Shown: positions 16,340 through 25,822 of the stretch, piece by piece
Layout of the letters: each line of letters opens with the position of its first letter
Position numbering within the stretch: position 1 is the first letter of the stretch
Assembly: GCA_964609215.1 (NCBI GenBank)
Contig: CAZSQZ010000001.1
Location: 248,001 to 312,000, forward strand
Reading direction: 5' to 3'
Length of the DNA: 64,000 nt
Source: JABDKJ01 sp964609215
GTDB lineage: Bacteria > Bacteroidota > Bacteroidia > Flavobacteriales_D > JABDKJ01
Notes under the pieces: model-generated
What the model was told of the DNA's origin: nothing
Database searches by the model: none
What the model saw: the letters and a program-made list of their open reading frames with translations, nothing else
Position numbers and translations under genes: made by a program

Positions 16340-18205
16340 ATGATATTATTCTCTTCTCTTTCTAAATCCATACAAGGCATAACCAAAGCAAAGCACATTC
16401 CTCTTGAAGATTTCTTTAAGAATCCTGATAAATCCGGCTTTCAGATTTCTCCAGATGGGAAAAACTATTCATTTACTGCTCCTTATGAAAAGCGAATGAA
16501 CATTTTCGTCCAAGAAATAGGAAGTAACAATGTGCAACAATTGACATTTGAAAAGGAAAGAGATGTGTCCGGTTATTTCTGGGCGAATAACAATCGTATT
16601 CTCTTTTTAAAGGATACGGGTGGAGATGAAAATTTCAAACTCTTTGGAGTTGATATTAATGGAGAAAATCTGAAAGGTCTGACCGACATTGAGGGCGTTA
16701 GGACTCAAATTATTGACCCCTTAAAGGATAATGAAAATGAAATGATTATCGGATTAAACAAAAGGAATCCGCAAGTTTTTGATCCTTATAGGCTAAATAT
16801 CAATACAGGAGAGATGACTATTCTGGCAGAAAACCCAGGAAATATTAGTGGTTGGATGACAGACCATAACGGAAAATTAAGAGTGGCAACGGCAACTGAT
16901 GGTGTAAATTCCAGTTTACTTTATAGAACCAATGAGAAAGATGATTTTAAACCTATTCTAAGCACAAACTATACAGAAACACTAAGTCCTGTCTTCTTTA
17001 CTTTTGACAATTTAAAGCTCTACTCATTATCCAATCTTGGAAGAGATAAAACGAGCATATCCATTTTTAATCCCGAAACTGCTGAAGAGGAAGAAGTCAT
17101 ATATGGCAATGATGACTACGATATTTCATCACTCTTCTATTCGGAAAAAGACAAAAATCTAACCTCTGCCAGTTATACTTCTTGGAAGAGACAAAGACAT
17201 TTCTTTGATGAGAACACTAAATCCTTGTTTGAGCATTTAGAAAATGAATTGCCAAATTTAGAGTTTGGTATTTCCAGTATGACCAAAGATGAAACCAAAA
17301 TGATTGTAAGAACCTATAGCGATCAAACCCTTGGAGCCTATTATTTCTTTGACTGGTCAACAAAATACATCGAGAAGATACATGAAGTTTCTCCATGGAT
17401 AGACGCCAATAATATGGCTAAGATGATACCGATAAGCTATACTTCTAGAGATGGCTTAAAGATTGAAGGTTACTTGACTCTTCCAGTAGGTAACGATATA
17501 AATACTGCTAAGAACTTACCAGTTATTATCAATCCTCATGGTGGACCCTGGGCCAGAGATAGTTGGGGATTTAATCCAGAAATACAATTCTTAGCCAATA
17601 GAGGATATGCTGTACTTCAAATGAACTTTAGGGGCTCAACGGGCTTTGGTAAAAAGTTTTGGATGGCTTCATTTAATGAATGGGGTTTAAAAATGCAGGA
17701 TGATATTACAGATGGTGTAAACTGGTTGGTTGAAAAAGGGATTGCCGATAAAAACCGAATAGCGATTTATGGAGCAAGTTATGGAGGCTATGCAACACTT
17801 GCAGGGCTTACATATACACCTGAACTATATGCCTGTGGAGTTGATTATGTGGGTGTATCCAATCTATTTTCCTTTATGGAAGCAATCCCTGAGTATTGGA
17901 AGCCTTACTTAGAGATGCTATATGATATGGTAGGTAATCCTATTGAGGATAAGGAACGTATGACCGCTACCTCACCCTCTCTAAATGCCGAAAAAATTAC
18001 ATCACCTCTTTTTATAGCTCAAGGAGCCAATGACCCCCGCGTAGTAAAATCTGAATCGGATCAAATGGTAGCTGCAATGAAAGCCCGTGGTGTGGAGGTT
18101 CAATATATGGTAAAAGATAATGAAGGTCACGGATTTAGAAATGAAGAGAATCAATTTGATTTCTATAGAGCTATGGAGAAATTCTTATCTGATCACATGG
18201 CTTAA
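16340..18205 (+). CDS. S9-family serine peptidase (prolyl oligopeptidase/acylaminoacyl peptidase type)
   Basis: This 621-residue peptidase has an N-terminal beta-propeller (about 20-340, with repeats such as SPDGKNYSF) and a C-terminal alpha/beta hydrolase. The catalytic triad is visible: Ser480 in GASYGGYA, Asp565 in GANDPRV and His597 in EGHGF. HGGPWARD provides the oxyanion region. The N-terminus has no signal peptide (a polar IPLEDFFKNPDKSGFQ stretch near the start), so it probably acts in the cytoplasm on short peptides. Many Bacteroidota S9 paralogues are exported. It stands alone, 99 nt after the flippase gene. Confidence 0.93.
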   Translation: MILFSSLSKSIQGITKAKHIPLEDFFKNPDKSGFQISPDGKNYSFTAPYEKRMNIFVQEIGSNNVQQLTFEKERDVSGYFWANNNRILFLKDTGGDENFKLFGVDINGENLKGLTDIEGVRTQIIDPLKDNENEMIIGLNKRNPQVFDPYRLNINTGEMTILAENPGNISGWMTDHNGKLRVATATDGVNSSLLYRTNEKDDFKPILSTNYTETLSPVFFTFDNLKLYSLSNLGRDKTSISIFNPETAEEEEVIYGNDDYDISSLFYSEKDKNLTSASYTSWKRQRHFFDENTKSLFEHLENELPNLEFGISSMTKDETKMIVRTYSDQTLGAYYFFDWSTKYIEKIHEVSPWIDANNMAKMIPISYTSRDGLKIEGYLTLPVGNDINTAKNLPVIINPHGGPWARDSWGFNPEIQFLANRGYAVLQMNFRGSTGFGKKFWMASFNEWGLKMQDDITDGVNWLVEKGIADKNRIAIYGASYGGYATLAGLTYTPELYACGVDYVGVSNLFSFMEAIPEYWKPYLEMLYDMVGNPIEDKERMTATSPSLNAEKITSPLFIAQGANDPRVVKSESDQMVAAMKARGVEVQYMVKDNEGHGFRNEENQFDFYRAMEKFLSDHMA

Positions 18206-18316
18206 AGAAACTTTCTTTCCAAAATGTCCCAAGTTCCAAGAACCTCTTTCCACTTGGAGCTAAATTAATTTTCGGTGCCTCTTTGATAAAAAAAGGCGCT
18301 TTGTCTTGAAGCAAAG

Positions 18317-18351
18317 GTGTAAATTAGAAGAGAAAAATTCTAATTTAACAC
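18317..18351 (+). other. AT-rich hairpin upstream of the tonB-like gene
   Basis: TAAATTAGAA (18320-18329) pairs perfectly with TTCTAATTTA (18338-18347) around an 8-nt A-rich loop, and flanking GTG/CAC bases extend the stem with one bulge. It lies 61 nt before the 18412 start. It has no U tract, so it looks more like a leader structure or regulator site than a terminator. Confidence 0.4.
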
Positions 18352-18411
18352 TCTGATTTTCAGTAAGGTATAGATTTTGATGTTTCTACATCAATCTTAA
18401 AACCTTATAGA

Positions 18412-19167
18412 ATGAATACATTTAATCGCATTGTAAAAAGTCACAAATCCAAAAGAAAGGGAATTTTTCTGATCAGTTTTATCGCTTCTTTTTCTTTTTG
18501 CTTAATGTTATTTGAATATGCAAACTTTCAAAAATCTCAATCCGAACATTTGAGGGAATTGCTCGATGTCGAAGATTTTATGATTGAGGAAGACCAAATT
18601 AAAAATCTGATTTTTCAAGTCCCAGCACAAATTAAAAAAGTGCAAAAAGCGACAAAAATTATTGTTTCAGAACAAGTTCCAATAAAGCGCACTATTATGG
18701 AAACAATAGAGAAAATAAGTCCACCGGAAAAATCCATTGGGCTCTTCACCGATAAAAAACCAGACAATTCAAAATTAAAAGTGCCAAGGAAAGAACGAAT
18801 AATGGGTTTCAATGAAATAAACCTTTCGAACTATCCGTACTTCGAAGATTGTAGAAATATTGAAGACCCTATCGAACAATATAAATGTACTCAAATATCA
18901 ATTTCCAATTTTTTACTTAGGAATACTCGGTACCCCACTATTCCGAGAGAGATTGGGATTGAAGGAACCGTTATTGTCTCTTTTGTTATTAACAAATTAG
19001 GAATTATTGAGGATCCAGTTATACTGAGGTCTGTCGATAGTCAGATAGATTTAGAAGCTCTAAGAGTAATTCAAAAATTACCAAAATTCGAAGCAGGAAC
19101 GGTAAATGGAAGGCCAATTAATGTCCGTTTTGAAGTACCTATACATTTTAAATTAGCCAAAAATTAA
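18412..19167 (+). CDS. TonB-like protein with C-terminal TonB domain
   Basis: This 251-residue protein has a short cytoplasmic N-terminus, one transmembrane segment (about 18-36), a long lysine/glutamate-rich periplasmic spacer and a C-terminal TonB domain. The domain reads TRYPTIPREIGIEGTVIVSF...IIEDPVILRSVD...LEALRVIQKLPKFEAG, with the family's YP, G-V-V-F and DxxA/LPxFxPG positions. It would couple proton motive force from ExbBD to outer-membrane receptors. Unusually, the proline-rich spanning linker of classical TonB is absent (only PPEK and scattered prolines). Neither a receptor nor exbBD is adjacent. An outer-membrane barrel gene follows 74 nt later. Confidence 0.82.
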   Translation: MNTFNRIVKSHKSKRKGIFLISFIASFSFCLMLFEYANFQKSQSEHLRELLDVEDFMIEEDQIKNLIFQVPAQIKKVQKATKIIVSEQVPIKRTIMETIEKISPPEKSIGLFTDKKPDNSKLKVPRKERIMGFNEINLSNYPYFEDCRNIEDPIEQYKCTQISISNFLLRNTRYPTIPREIGIEGTVIVSFVINKLGIIEDPVILRSVDSQIDLEALRVIQKLPKFEAGTVNGRPINVRFEVPIHFKLAKN

Positions 19168-19241
19168 TTGACTTTTTTTAAATCTTTATGTAATTTATTC
19201 GTTGATTTAGAGTGATTTAATAAAACACTTGTGTGATAGTG

Positions 19242-20093
19242 ATGAATAAATTGAAGACAATAGGCGTAGTTATAATTGCTTTTATCTTCATTTTAGTGTC
19301 TTTTGATGCTGAAGGGCAGAGGTACAGAAAGCGATACAATAAGAGGGGGCCTAATGTAGATATTAGGGTAGGGTTAAGATCAGGAGCAAATCTATCCAGT
19401 TTTTCAGGAGATGAATTTACATTCATTAGAGAAAACGGTATTCAAGTAAGTCCTTTCCCGGAAAGAATGTATGATTTCTCTTTAGGTTACCATGGTGGTT
19501 TTTATTTAGATGCTTTACTCACTAGAGGAATTCATCTTCAACCTGAAATAAATTACACCAGAATTGGAGCGAAATTTTCTACTCCGATAAGCATCCCAAT
19601 GATGATGGGAGCTCCATTAATGAAAAGCTTCGAGACTGAAATTTTAATTGATTATTTACAATTTGGTTTACTTACTAAAATTGGTTTAGGTAAAGATGAC
19701 AAATTCAGATTTTTGGTTGGGCCAGGAGTTGGATTTAAAAATTCAGAATTAATCGTTTATACCTACCCTACCGAAGTTGATGAACAAGATAGACTAACTT
19801 CTCCTACTTTTAATGTTTTTAATGGCACCGATATATTTGCCATTGGTGGTTTTGAATATCAAATGGATTTAGGTATCAATATTGGTTTTCGATTTATGCA
19901 GGGATTCAATGATGTTTATGAAACCCCTGTTACATCTTCTTTTATGCAAACAAGTCAAGAGCCTTTGGAGGTGTTTCCCCAGAATTTCAATCGTTCTTTT
20001 CAGCTAAGTATTGGTTACACTTTTAACCACTATAAACGATTGTTTTTAACGCGTAAAGGAAGAAGGTTTACTTTTAAGAAAAGAAGATTCTAA
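19242..20093 (+). CDS. Outer-membrane beta-barrel protein (OMP_b-brl type)
   Basis: This 283-residue protein has a signal peptide (IGVVIIAFIFILVSFDAEGQ) followed by alternating aromatic/hydrophobic strands typical of the PorT/OmpA-like small barrels of Bacteroidota: VGLRSGANLSSFSG at the start, LQPEINYTRIGAKF, LGINIGFRFMQGF and FQLSIGYTFNHY at the end. ATG at 19242 is preferred to the in-frame GTG at 19233 because it directly precedes the signal sequence. Basic residues are odd: the mature N-terminus (RYRKRYNKRG) and a 20-residue tail (KRLFLTRKGRRF, then TFKKRRF) after the last strand. The function is unknown. Its stop overlaps the convergent lepA stop by 4 nt. Confidence 0.8.
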   Translation: MNKLKTIGVVIIAFIFILVSFDAEGQRYRKRYNKRGPNVDIRVGLRSGANLSSFSGDEFTFIRENGIQVSPFPERMYDFSLGYHGGFYLDALLTRGIHLQPEINYTRIGAKFSTPISIPMMMGAPLMKSFETEILIDYLQFGLLTKIGLGKDDKFRFLVGPGVGFKNSELIVYTYPTEVDEQDRLTSPTFNVFNGTDIFAIGGFEYQMDLGINIGFRFMQGFNDVYETPVTSSFMQTSQEPLEVFPQNFNRSFQLSIGYTFNHYKRLFLTRKGRRFTFKKRRF

Positions 20094-21883
20094 TCATTCA
20101 GTTTCAAGACGGCAAGAAAAGCTTCTTGAGGTACTTCAACACGCCCAACTTGTCTCATTCTCTTCTTACCCGCTTTTTGTTTTTCTAAGAGTTTACGTTT
20201 TCTTGTGATATCACCACCATAACATTTGGCGGTTACATCTTTTCTCAAGGCTCGAATGTTTTCTCTGGAAATAATCTTACTCCCAATGGAAGCCTGAACT
20301 GGAATTTCAAATTGTTGTCTGGGTATCAAGGTTTTTAATTTCTCACAGATTTTTTTCCCCAGTTGATAAGCATTGTCTCTATGTATCAAAGCAGATAAAG
20401 CATCTACTTGCTCGCCATTTAAAAGAATATCTAGCTTAACCAAGTTTGATTTCTTCATTCCAATAGGGAAATAATCAAAAGATGCATAGCCCTTAGAAAC
20501 CGTTTTCAATTTATCATAGAAATCAAAAACTATTTCTGCCAAAGGCATTTCAAAGGTTATTTCTACTCTATCCGTAGTTAAATAAACTTGATTCTTTAAT
20601 TCCCCTCTTTTCTCAATGCAGAGGTTCATAATGGAACCTACATAATCTGCTTTTGTAATCACTTGAGCCTTTATAAAAGGTTCTTCTATATAATCCAATT
20701 TGGAAGGGTCAGGCATTTCAGATGGATTATTAATGACTAAATGTTCCCCTCCTTTTCTGAGCATTGCTTGATAGGAAACATTCGGAACCGTAGTAATGAC
20801 ATTCATATCAAACTCTCGTTCTAATCTTTCCTGAATAATTTCCATGTGCAACATTCCCAAAAAACCACATCTGAAACCAAAACCTAAAGCTGCAGAAGAT
20901 TCAGGTTCAAATACCAAAGAAGCATCGTTCAATTGTAGTTTTTCTAAAGATGCTCTTAACTCTTCATACTCATCCGTATCAACTGGATAAATTCCAGCAA
21001 AGACCATTGGCTTGACATCTTCAAATCCTTGAATAGCCTCTAAAGTAGGATTTTCTACACTTGTGATCGTATCCCCTACCTTAACCTCCTTAGCATTCTT
21101 AATTCCAGAAATAATATAACCAACATTGCCTGTCTTTACTTCTTTTTGAGGACTTAGGTCCAATCTTAAGACACCAATTTCGTCTGCATTGTATTCTTTA
21201 TTGGTATTAAAGAATTTTACCCTATCTCCTTTCTTTATCTTACCATTTAATATTCTGTAATAACCTATAATTCCCCTAAAAGAGTTATAAACGGAATCAA
21301 AGATTAAAGCTTGCAGTGGTGCGTTCGGATCTCCTTTTGGAGGTGGGACTCTATTAATTATTGCATCTATGATATCTTCAACACCCATTCCCGTTTTACC
21401 GGATGCTGGAATAACATCCTCTGCATTACAACCTATCAAATCTACTATTTGATCTGTCACCTCTTCCTTCATAGCACTATCCAAATCCATCTTATTTAGG
21501 ACAGGAACTATTTCCAGATCATGTTCAAGTGCCAAGTATAAATTGGAAATGGTCTGTGCTTCTATACCCTGGGTAGCGTCCACAATTAACAAAGCACCTT
21601 CACAAGCTGCAATAGATCTGGAAACTTCATATGAAAAATCTACATGACCCGGAGTATCGATAAGGTTTAACACATAATTTTTGCCACCATGAACAAAGTC
21701 CATCTGAATAGCATGACTTTTTATAGTGATTCCTCGCTCACGTTCCAAGTCCATATCATCCAAAGTTTGTTCTTGCAGATCTCTATCTGAAATTGTTCCA
21801 GTATACTGCAAGAGCCTATCGGCAAGTGTGCTTTTACCATGATCGATATGAGCAATAATGCAAAAATTCCTAATCTCCTCCAT
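20090..21883 (-). CDS. lepA: Elongation factor 4 (LepA) back-translocating GTPase
   Basis: This 597-residue translational GTPase promotes back-translocation or efficient initiation on stalled ribosomes. G motifs are AHIDHGKST (11-19), RERGITIKS, DTPGHVDFSYE and NKMD. The C-terminal LepA-specific segment has AKCYGGDITRKRKLLEKQKA. The open frame extends 21 codons upstream. The family N-terminus MEEIRNFCIIAHIDHGK and a perfect promoter element lying inside that extension (21891-21898) place the start at 21883. The stop overlaps that of the convergent barrel gene by 4 nt. Confidence 0.98.
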   Translation of the reverse strand: MEEIRNFCIIAHIDHGKSTLADRLLQYTGTISDRDLQEQTLDDMDLERERGITIKSHAIQMDFVHGGKNYVLNLIDTPGHVDFSYEVSRSIAACEGALLIVDATQGIEAQTISNLYLALEHDLEIVPVLNKMDLDSAMKEEVTDQIVDLIGCNAEDVIPASGKTGMGVEDIIDAIINRVPPPKGDPNAPLQALIFDSVYNSFRGIIGYYRILNGKIKKGDRVKFFNTNKEYNADEIGVLRLDLSPQKEVKTGNVGYIISGIKNAKEVKVGDTITSVENPTLEAIQGFEDVKPMVFAGIYPVDTDEYEELRASLEKLQLNDASLVFEPESSAALGFGFRCGFLGMLHMEIIQERLEREFDMNVITTVPNVSYQAMLRKGGEHLVINNPSEMPDPSKLDYIEEPFIKAQVITKADYVGSIMNLCIEKRGELKNQVYLTTDRVEITFEMPLAEIVFDFYDKLKTVSKGYASFDYFPIGMKKSNLVKLDILLNGEQVDALSALIHRDNAYQLGKKICEKLKTLIPRQQFEIPVQASIGSKIISRENIRALRKDVTAKCYGGDITRKRKLLEKQKAGKKRMRQVGRVEVPQEAFLAVLKLND

Positions 21884-21890
21884 CGGGCTG

Positions 21891-21898
21891 CAAATGTA
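21891..21898 (-). promoter_or_regulatory. Promoter -7 element for lepA, almost at the start codon
   Basis: On the minus strand TACATTTG matches TAnnTTTG perfectly and is separated from the lepA ATG by only 7 nt. With transcription beginning a few bases after the element, the mRNA would have almost no leader. It excludes the longer upstream reading frame as coding. Confidence 0.6.
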
Positions 21899-21997
21899 AC
21901 AAATAGAATGTTTGAGGAATTCTTTAATCGCCTTTTTAGTTTGCAATAGTTAGCACAAATAACTTTATTGTTAAAATAACAAGTAGTTGCATTTTAT

Positions 21998-22005
21998 TAC
22001 TTTTG
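21998..22005 (+). promoter_or_regulatory. Promoter -7 element for the 22023 gene pair
   Basis: TACTTTTG matches TAnnTTTG and lies 17 nt upstream of the ATG at 22023. It is divergent from the lepA promoter, with about 100 bp between the two elements. No TTG is found at the expected upstream spacing. Confidence 0.5.
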
Positions 22006-22022
22006 AGTCAGATAACTGTTAT

Positions 22023-22406
22023 ATGAGAGTAATTTCAACATCAATTCTAATGTTAGTGGTGTCCTTCGGTTTGCTCGGCCAAAATGATTTTGACCAAAGG
22101 CTTTTAGAAAGATATAGCGAAGTTCAAATAATCGAGCTACAAAAAAGTAATCCTCAAATTTTGAATTATTGGGTGTTTTTCGCTGATCATTCCTATCAGA
22201 TTTTTGAGATCTCTTCGGAAAAGCAAAATATTCAATTGGAAGAAATAGATCTGGATTTGGAAAATTTCAATGTTTTGGCTTACGATTTTTCTGAATACCG
22301 TAAAAGTGGAGCATACTTACGAATAAGTGGCACCAATCAGATGATAAAGTTTCTTTCATATGACGAGTTAATTCCATTGTATAATTCACATTTAAAACAG
22401 AATTAA
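22023..22406 (+). CDS. Small exported protein coupled to a T9SS cargo gene
   Basis: This 127-residue protein of unknown function has a signal peptide (VISTSILMLVVSFGLLGQ) and a small mixed alpha/beta domain rich in Glu, Ile and aromatic residues. ATG at 22023 is chosen over the longer open frame because it begins the signal peptide and lies 17 nt after a promoter element. Its stop codon shares one base with the start of the 800-residue cargo gene (TAATG at 22404-22408). This implies coupled translation and perhaps a joint role at the cell surface. I do not recognise a family. Confidence 0.75.
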   Translation: MRVISTSILMLVVSFGLLGQNDFDQRLLERYSEVQIIELQKSNPQILNYWVFFADHSYQIFEISSEKQNIQLEEIDLDLENFNVLAYDFSEYRKSGAYLRISGTNQMIKFLSYDELIPLYNSHLKQN

Positions 22407-24808
22407 TGAATAAGTTGATTTCTTGTTTTCTTTTCATTTTTCTTGGGCTTGGTCTAGTGGCTCAAAATACACCAATTAGTGATGGTGGGACAGTAAATGT
22501 AACATGCGGTTCTTCAAGCATAGTTTTAACTGACGCAGGTGCTGCTGGTGACTATAGTGCAGGAGAAAGCCATGCAATGACATTCTGCCCTGATGGTGGA
22601 AACGCAATCACTTTTATCATTGATACTGAAACAGTTGGTGATGAATTTGATATCGCAAGTACAGACTTTCTTACCATTTTCGATGGACCAGATACGAGTT
22701 CGCCAATACTGGGAATCTACAATAGTGCAATAACAGATGACATAGTCATTTCAGTAAATGCTACTTTAGATAATCCCACTGGGTGCTTAACTTTTCTTTT
22801 TGAGTCTTCTGCAGGAAGCGTTACTGGTGCTGGATTTACGGGAGCCATAAATTGTGGCTTTTTCTGGCAGCCTTTTAACATTGAAATGAGCACTAATCCA
22901 TCACAAATAGATGAATTCTTTTATGTTGATATCTGTCAAGGTGAAACTGTGAATTTTGAAGCAAATTGCGACTTCCCTTTTTCTGGCGGAACAGGATATA
23001 ATCAAACCAACGAAAATTCATTTTTTGAATGGGATCTTGGAAGTGGGATTTTGTTTTCTGGAATGGGTCTAACCAATGTTCAAAACACTTATGATGAGGC
23101 TTTTGGCTATCCTTTTAGCTTAACTGTGACAGATACTCTGGGCCAAGCACAGCTTTTTCAGGGAGCAGTTAGAGTCTCTACAACGCCCAACTTTAGCCAA
23201 ATTATTTCGGCCTTTCAGGATACAATTTGTGTTGGGAATGAAACAACATTAGTTGGTGGTATCACTCCAGATAGCACACAAGCATTTGGAGTTATCCCAA
23301 ATGAAGGCTCCTTTCTTGGTGGTGGTTTCTTAGCAGGACAAACTTTTCTACCCGATGGTTCCGGAGCTTCATATTCGACAACCATAACCTTAGATCAATT
23401 TCCAGATGGAACAACTATTCAGGATGAAAGTGATTTTGTTGCTGTTTGCGCAACAATGGAGCATTCCTACCTTGGTGATTTAGATATTACTCTTACTTGT
23501 CCAGATGGCACTATGATTATCTTACAAGATCAAAGTGGTGGTTCTTGTAATTTGGGTGTTCCCTGGGCGACTGGCCCTGTAGACGGACAGAGTGCAAATA
23601 TTACTCCTGGAGAAGGTTATCAATACTGTTGGACACCTACATCCTTAAATGGTACCTTAGAAACAGGTTGTGCTACAGGTGTTACTTTCACCAGTGGTGA
23701 TGGCCCTGGAACTTATACAGATAGCCAAGCACAGGAAGGTGATTATAGCCCTTTTCAGCCTTTCGCCAATTTTATTGGCTGTGAGATAAATGGTGATTGG
23801 ACCATTACTGTAACCGATAATCTTGGAGCGGATAATGGATATATTTTCTCTTGGGGAATACAGTTCAATCCGGATATTGACCCAACTGTTGAAACGTATA
23901 CACCTCAAATCATTGACGGAAATTGGTTGCCTGAACCATCTATTATTTCAAATAATGATACCATTATAGTTGTTCAACCAGAAAGTCCTGGGAACTTTAA
24001 TTACACTTTTGAAGTACTGGATAACTTTGGTTGCTTCTATGACACAACCGTAGTTTTACATGTTAGGCCAGAACCTGAATTAACCACGGTAACTCCAGCA
24101 TGCAATAATGAAAGTTTCATAGACGTAAGCAATGTTTTTACTTCTGGTTTTTGGGAATATGAAGCATCTAATGATTCCTCATTTGCAGCAATAGTTCCAA
24201 CCGATAATGGTGATCATATCGATATAAACGTCAACTTTCCAGGTTCATATAATTTTACATACAATGACTTATTCTGCAATAGGTCATATACGGAAGAAAT
24301 ATTTTTTGTTCCTCTTCCTGTAGCTGAGCTTCCTGATTCAGTTGAAATATGTTTGGGAGAAGAATTCTTTTATACCTTGACAGAACAGCCAAATGGTGTT
24401 AGTACCAGCCATTTATTCACCTTTCCTGATGGTAGTCAAATGAGTTCTTCAGAAGTTTTAGCAGATCAAAATGGAAACTATCTTCTCGTTGTAAACTCAA
24501 ATACTTGTCCGGACGACATAGCTTTTGCTGAGTCTTATTTTGAATTTATTACTTGTGAAATTACTACATACAATGTCTTCACACCTAACAATGATGGTTC
24601 AAATGATGTATTCTTTATCCAAGGAATAGATAGGCATCCAGGAGCTATATTGGAAGTTTACAATAGATGGGGCAATGTTATATTTGAACAAGTTGATTAC
24701 AGAAACGATTGGGAAATGGATGACCTTAGTGAAGGCACATATTATTTTGTCCTAGTCTTGCAAAATGGCGAACAACACATTGGTGACTTTACTGTTTTAA
24801 GAAATTAG
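22406..24808 (+). CDS. T9SS type B cargo protein with CUB-like and P domains
   Basis: This 800-residue secreted or surface protein has a signal peptide (ISCFLFIFLGLGLVAQ) and a CUB-like domain (about 30-145, with DFLTIFDGPDTSSPIL). Next is a PKD-like segment, then a proprotein-convertase P domain (about 320-490, MEHSYLGDLDITLTCPDG ... GDWTITVTDNLGADNG), followed by Ig-like parts. The C-terminal type B sorting domain (about 720-800) reads YNVFTPNNDGSNDVF ... VYNRWGNVIFE ... GTYYFVL. The C-terminus directs export by the T9SS and attachment through the type B route. No protease active site is apparent, so it is probably adhesive or structural. The gene is followed by a terminator. Confidence 0.9.
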   Translation: MNKLISCFLFIFLGLGLVAQNTPISDGGTVNVTCGSSSIVLTDAGAAGDYSAGESHAMTFCPDGGNAITFIIDTETVGDEFDIASTDFLTIFDGPDTSSPILGIYNSAITDDIVISVNATLDNPTGCLTFLFESSAGSVTGAGFTGAINCGFFWQPFNIEMSTNPSQIDEFFYVDICQGETVNFEANCDFPFSGGTGYNQTNENSFFEWDLGSGILFSGMGLTNVQNTYDEAFGYPFSLTVTDTLGQAQLFQGAVRVSTTPNFSQIISAFQDTICVGNETTLVGGITPDSTQAFGVIPNEGSFLGGGFLAGQTFLPDGSGASYSTTITLDQFPDGTTIQDESDFVAVCATMEHSYLGDLDITLTCPDGTMIILQDQSGGSCNLGVPWATGPVDGQSANITPGEGYQYCWTPTSLNGTLETGCATGVTFTSGDGPGTYTDSQAQEGDYSPFQPFANFIGCEINGDWTITVTDNLGADNGYIFSWGIQFNPDIDPTVETYTPQIIDGNWLPEPSIISNNDTIIVVQPESPGNFNYTFEVLDNFGCFYDTTVVLHVRPEPELTTVTPACNNESFIDVSNVFTSGFWEYEASNDSSFAAIVPTDNGDHIDINVNFPGSYNFTYNDLFCNRSYTEEIFFVPLPVAELPDSVEICLGEEFFYTLTEQPNGVSTSHLFTFPDGSQMSSSEVLADQNGNYLLVVNSNTCPDDIAFAESYFEFITCEITTYNVFTPNNDGSNDVFFIQGIDRHPGAILEVYNRWGNVIFEQVDYRNDWEMDDLSEGTYYFVLVLQNGEQHIGDFTVLRN

Positions 24809-24813
24809 AAAAG

Positions 24814-24840
24814 AAGCTCCGTTCAAGGGGCTTTTTTTTT
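24814..24840 (+). terminator. Rho-independent terminator after the T9SS cargo gene
   Basis: AAGCTCC (24814-24820) pairs with GGGGCTT (24827-24833), with one G-U pair and a 6-nt loop, followed by an uninterrupted run of T to 24840. It begins just after the cargo stop at 24808 and separates that unit from metF. Confidence 0.85.
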
Positions 24841-24868
24841 ACCTTCAAGCGCTCAAAAATTCTGGTGA

Positions 24869-25822
24869 TTGAAAGTTATAGATCATATTAAGTCTTCATC
24901 AAAAACACTGTTTTCATTTGAAATTCTTCCACCATTAAAAGGAGCTGGAATTAATTCTATTTATGATAGCATTGATCCCTTATTAGAATTCAATCCTGCA
25001 TATGTTAATGTCACATATCACAGAGAAGAATATATTTATAGAAAAAGAGAAAATGGACTTCTTCAAAAAGTAAGTGTCAGAAAAAGACCGGGGACAGTAG
25101 GTATTTGCGCTGCAATTATGGCAAAATATAAGATTGATACCGTCCCGCATTTAATTTGTGGCGGATTCAATAAGGAAGAAACTGAAAATGCATTGATTGA
25201 CTTACAGTTTTTGGGTATAGATAATGTGCTTGCTTTAAGGGGTGACCCTGTAAAAACAGAAGCTCATTTCTCACCAAACAGTGAAGGACATGCTCATGCT
25301 GTGGAACTGGTTGGACAGATTGTTGACATGAATACAGGTAATTACCTATATGAAGAAAATCAGAGCGTAACACCTACAGATTATTGCATTGGTGTAGCTG
25401 GATATCCTGAGAAACATTTTGAAGCCATGAATATGAATACTGATCTACAGTATTTAAAACAAAAGGTGGATGCAGGAGCAGAATACATTGTTACCCAAAT
25501 GTTTTATGATAATTCTAAATATTTCGAATTTGTAAAAAAGTGTAGAGAAATAGGTATTAGTGTGCCGATCATTCCAGGGCTTAAGCCCATCACCAATTTG
25601 AGGCATATTAACTTCATTCCTAAGTTTTTTCATGTAGATTTTCCCGATGATCTTGCGGACGCATTAATGCTTTGTAAAAATAACGATGAGGTTAAAGAAG
25701 TAGGAATTAACTGGTCCATTAGACAGGCAAAAGAACTTGTCGAGAAAGAGGTTCCCAGCCTTCATTTTTACACAATGGGAAAATCAAGTGCAGTTAAGAA
25801 AATTGCTTCAGCAGTTTACTAG
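24869..25822 (+). CDS. metF: Methylenetetrahydrofolate reductase
   Basis: This 317-residue FAD-dependent TIM-barrel enzyme reduces 5,10-methylene-THF to 5-methyl-THF for methionine synthesis. Family motifs are FSFEILPPLKG near the start (catalytic Glu region), VNVTYH, HLICGG, ALRGDP, DAGAEYIVTQMFYD and PIIPGLKP. The start is TTG, giving the family N-terminus MKVIDHIKSSSKTLFSFE. It is a stand-alone gene after a terminator. Its TAG stop lies within a CTAG shared with the convergent ribE stop, leaving no space for a terminator between the genes. Confidence 0.96.
   Translation: MKVIDHIKSSSKTLFSFEILPPLKGAGINSIYDSIDPLLEFNPAYVNVTYHREEYIYRKRENGLLQKVSVRKRPGTVGICAAIMAKYKIDTVPHLICGGFNKEETENALIDLQFLGIDNVLALRGDPVKTEAHFSPNSEGHAHAVELVGQIVDMNTGNYLYEENQSVTPTDYCIGVAGYPEKHFEAMNMNTDLQYLKQKVDAGAEYIVTQMFYDNSKYFEFVKKCREIGISVPIIPGLKPITNLRHINFIPKFFHVDFPDDLADALMLCKNNDEVKEVGINWSIRQAKELVEKEVPSLHFYTMGKSSAVKKIASAVY

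Noticed and set aside
18206..18411. Small RNA gene between the S9 peptidase and the tonB-like gene
   Set aside because: The hairpin at 18317-18351 is AT-rich and lacks a U tract and a clear promoter, so an independent RNA is not supported.
19242..20093. PorT/SprT component of the T9SS
   Set aside because: It is a small barrel of similar size, but the conserved N-terminal region expected of PorT is not recognisable, so only a generic outer-membrane barrel is called.
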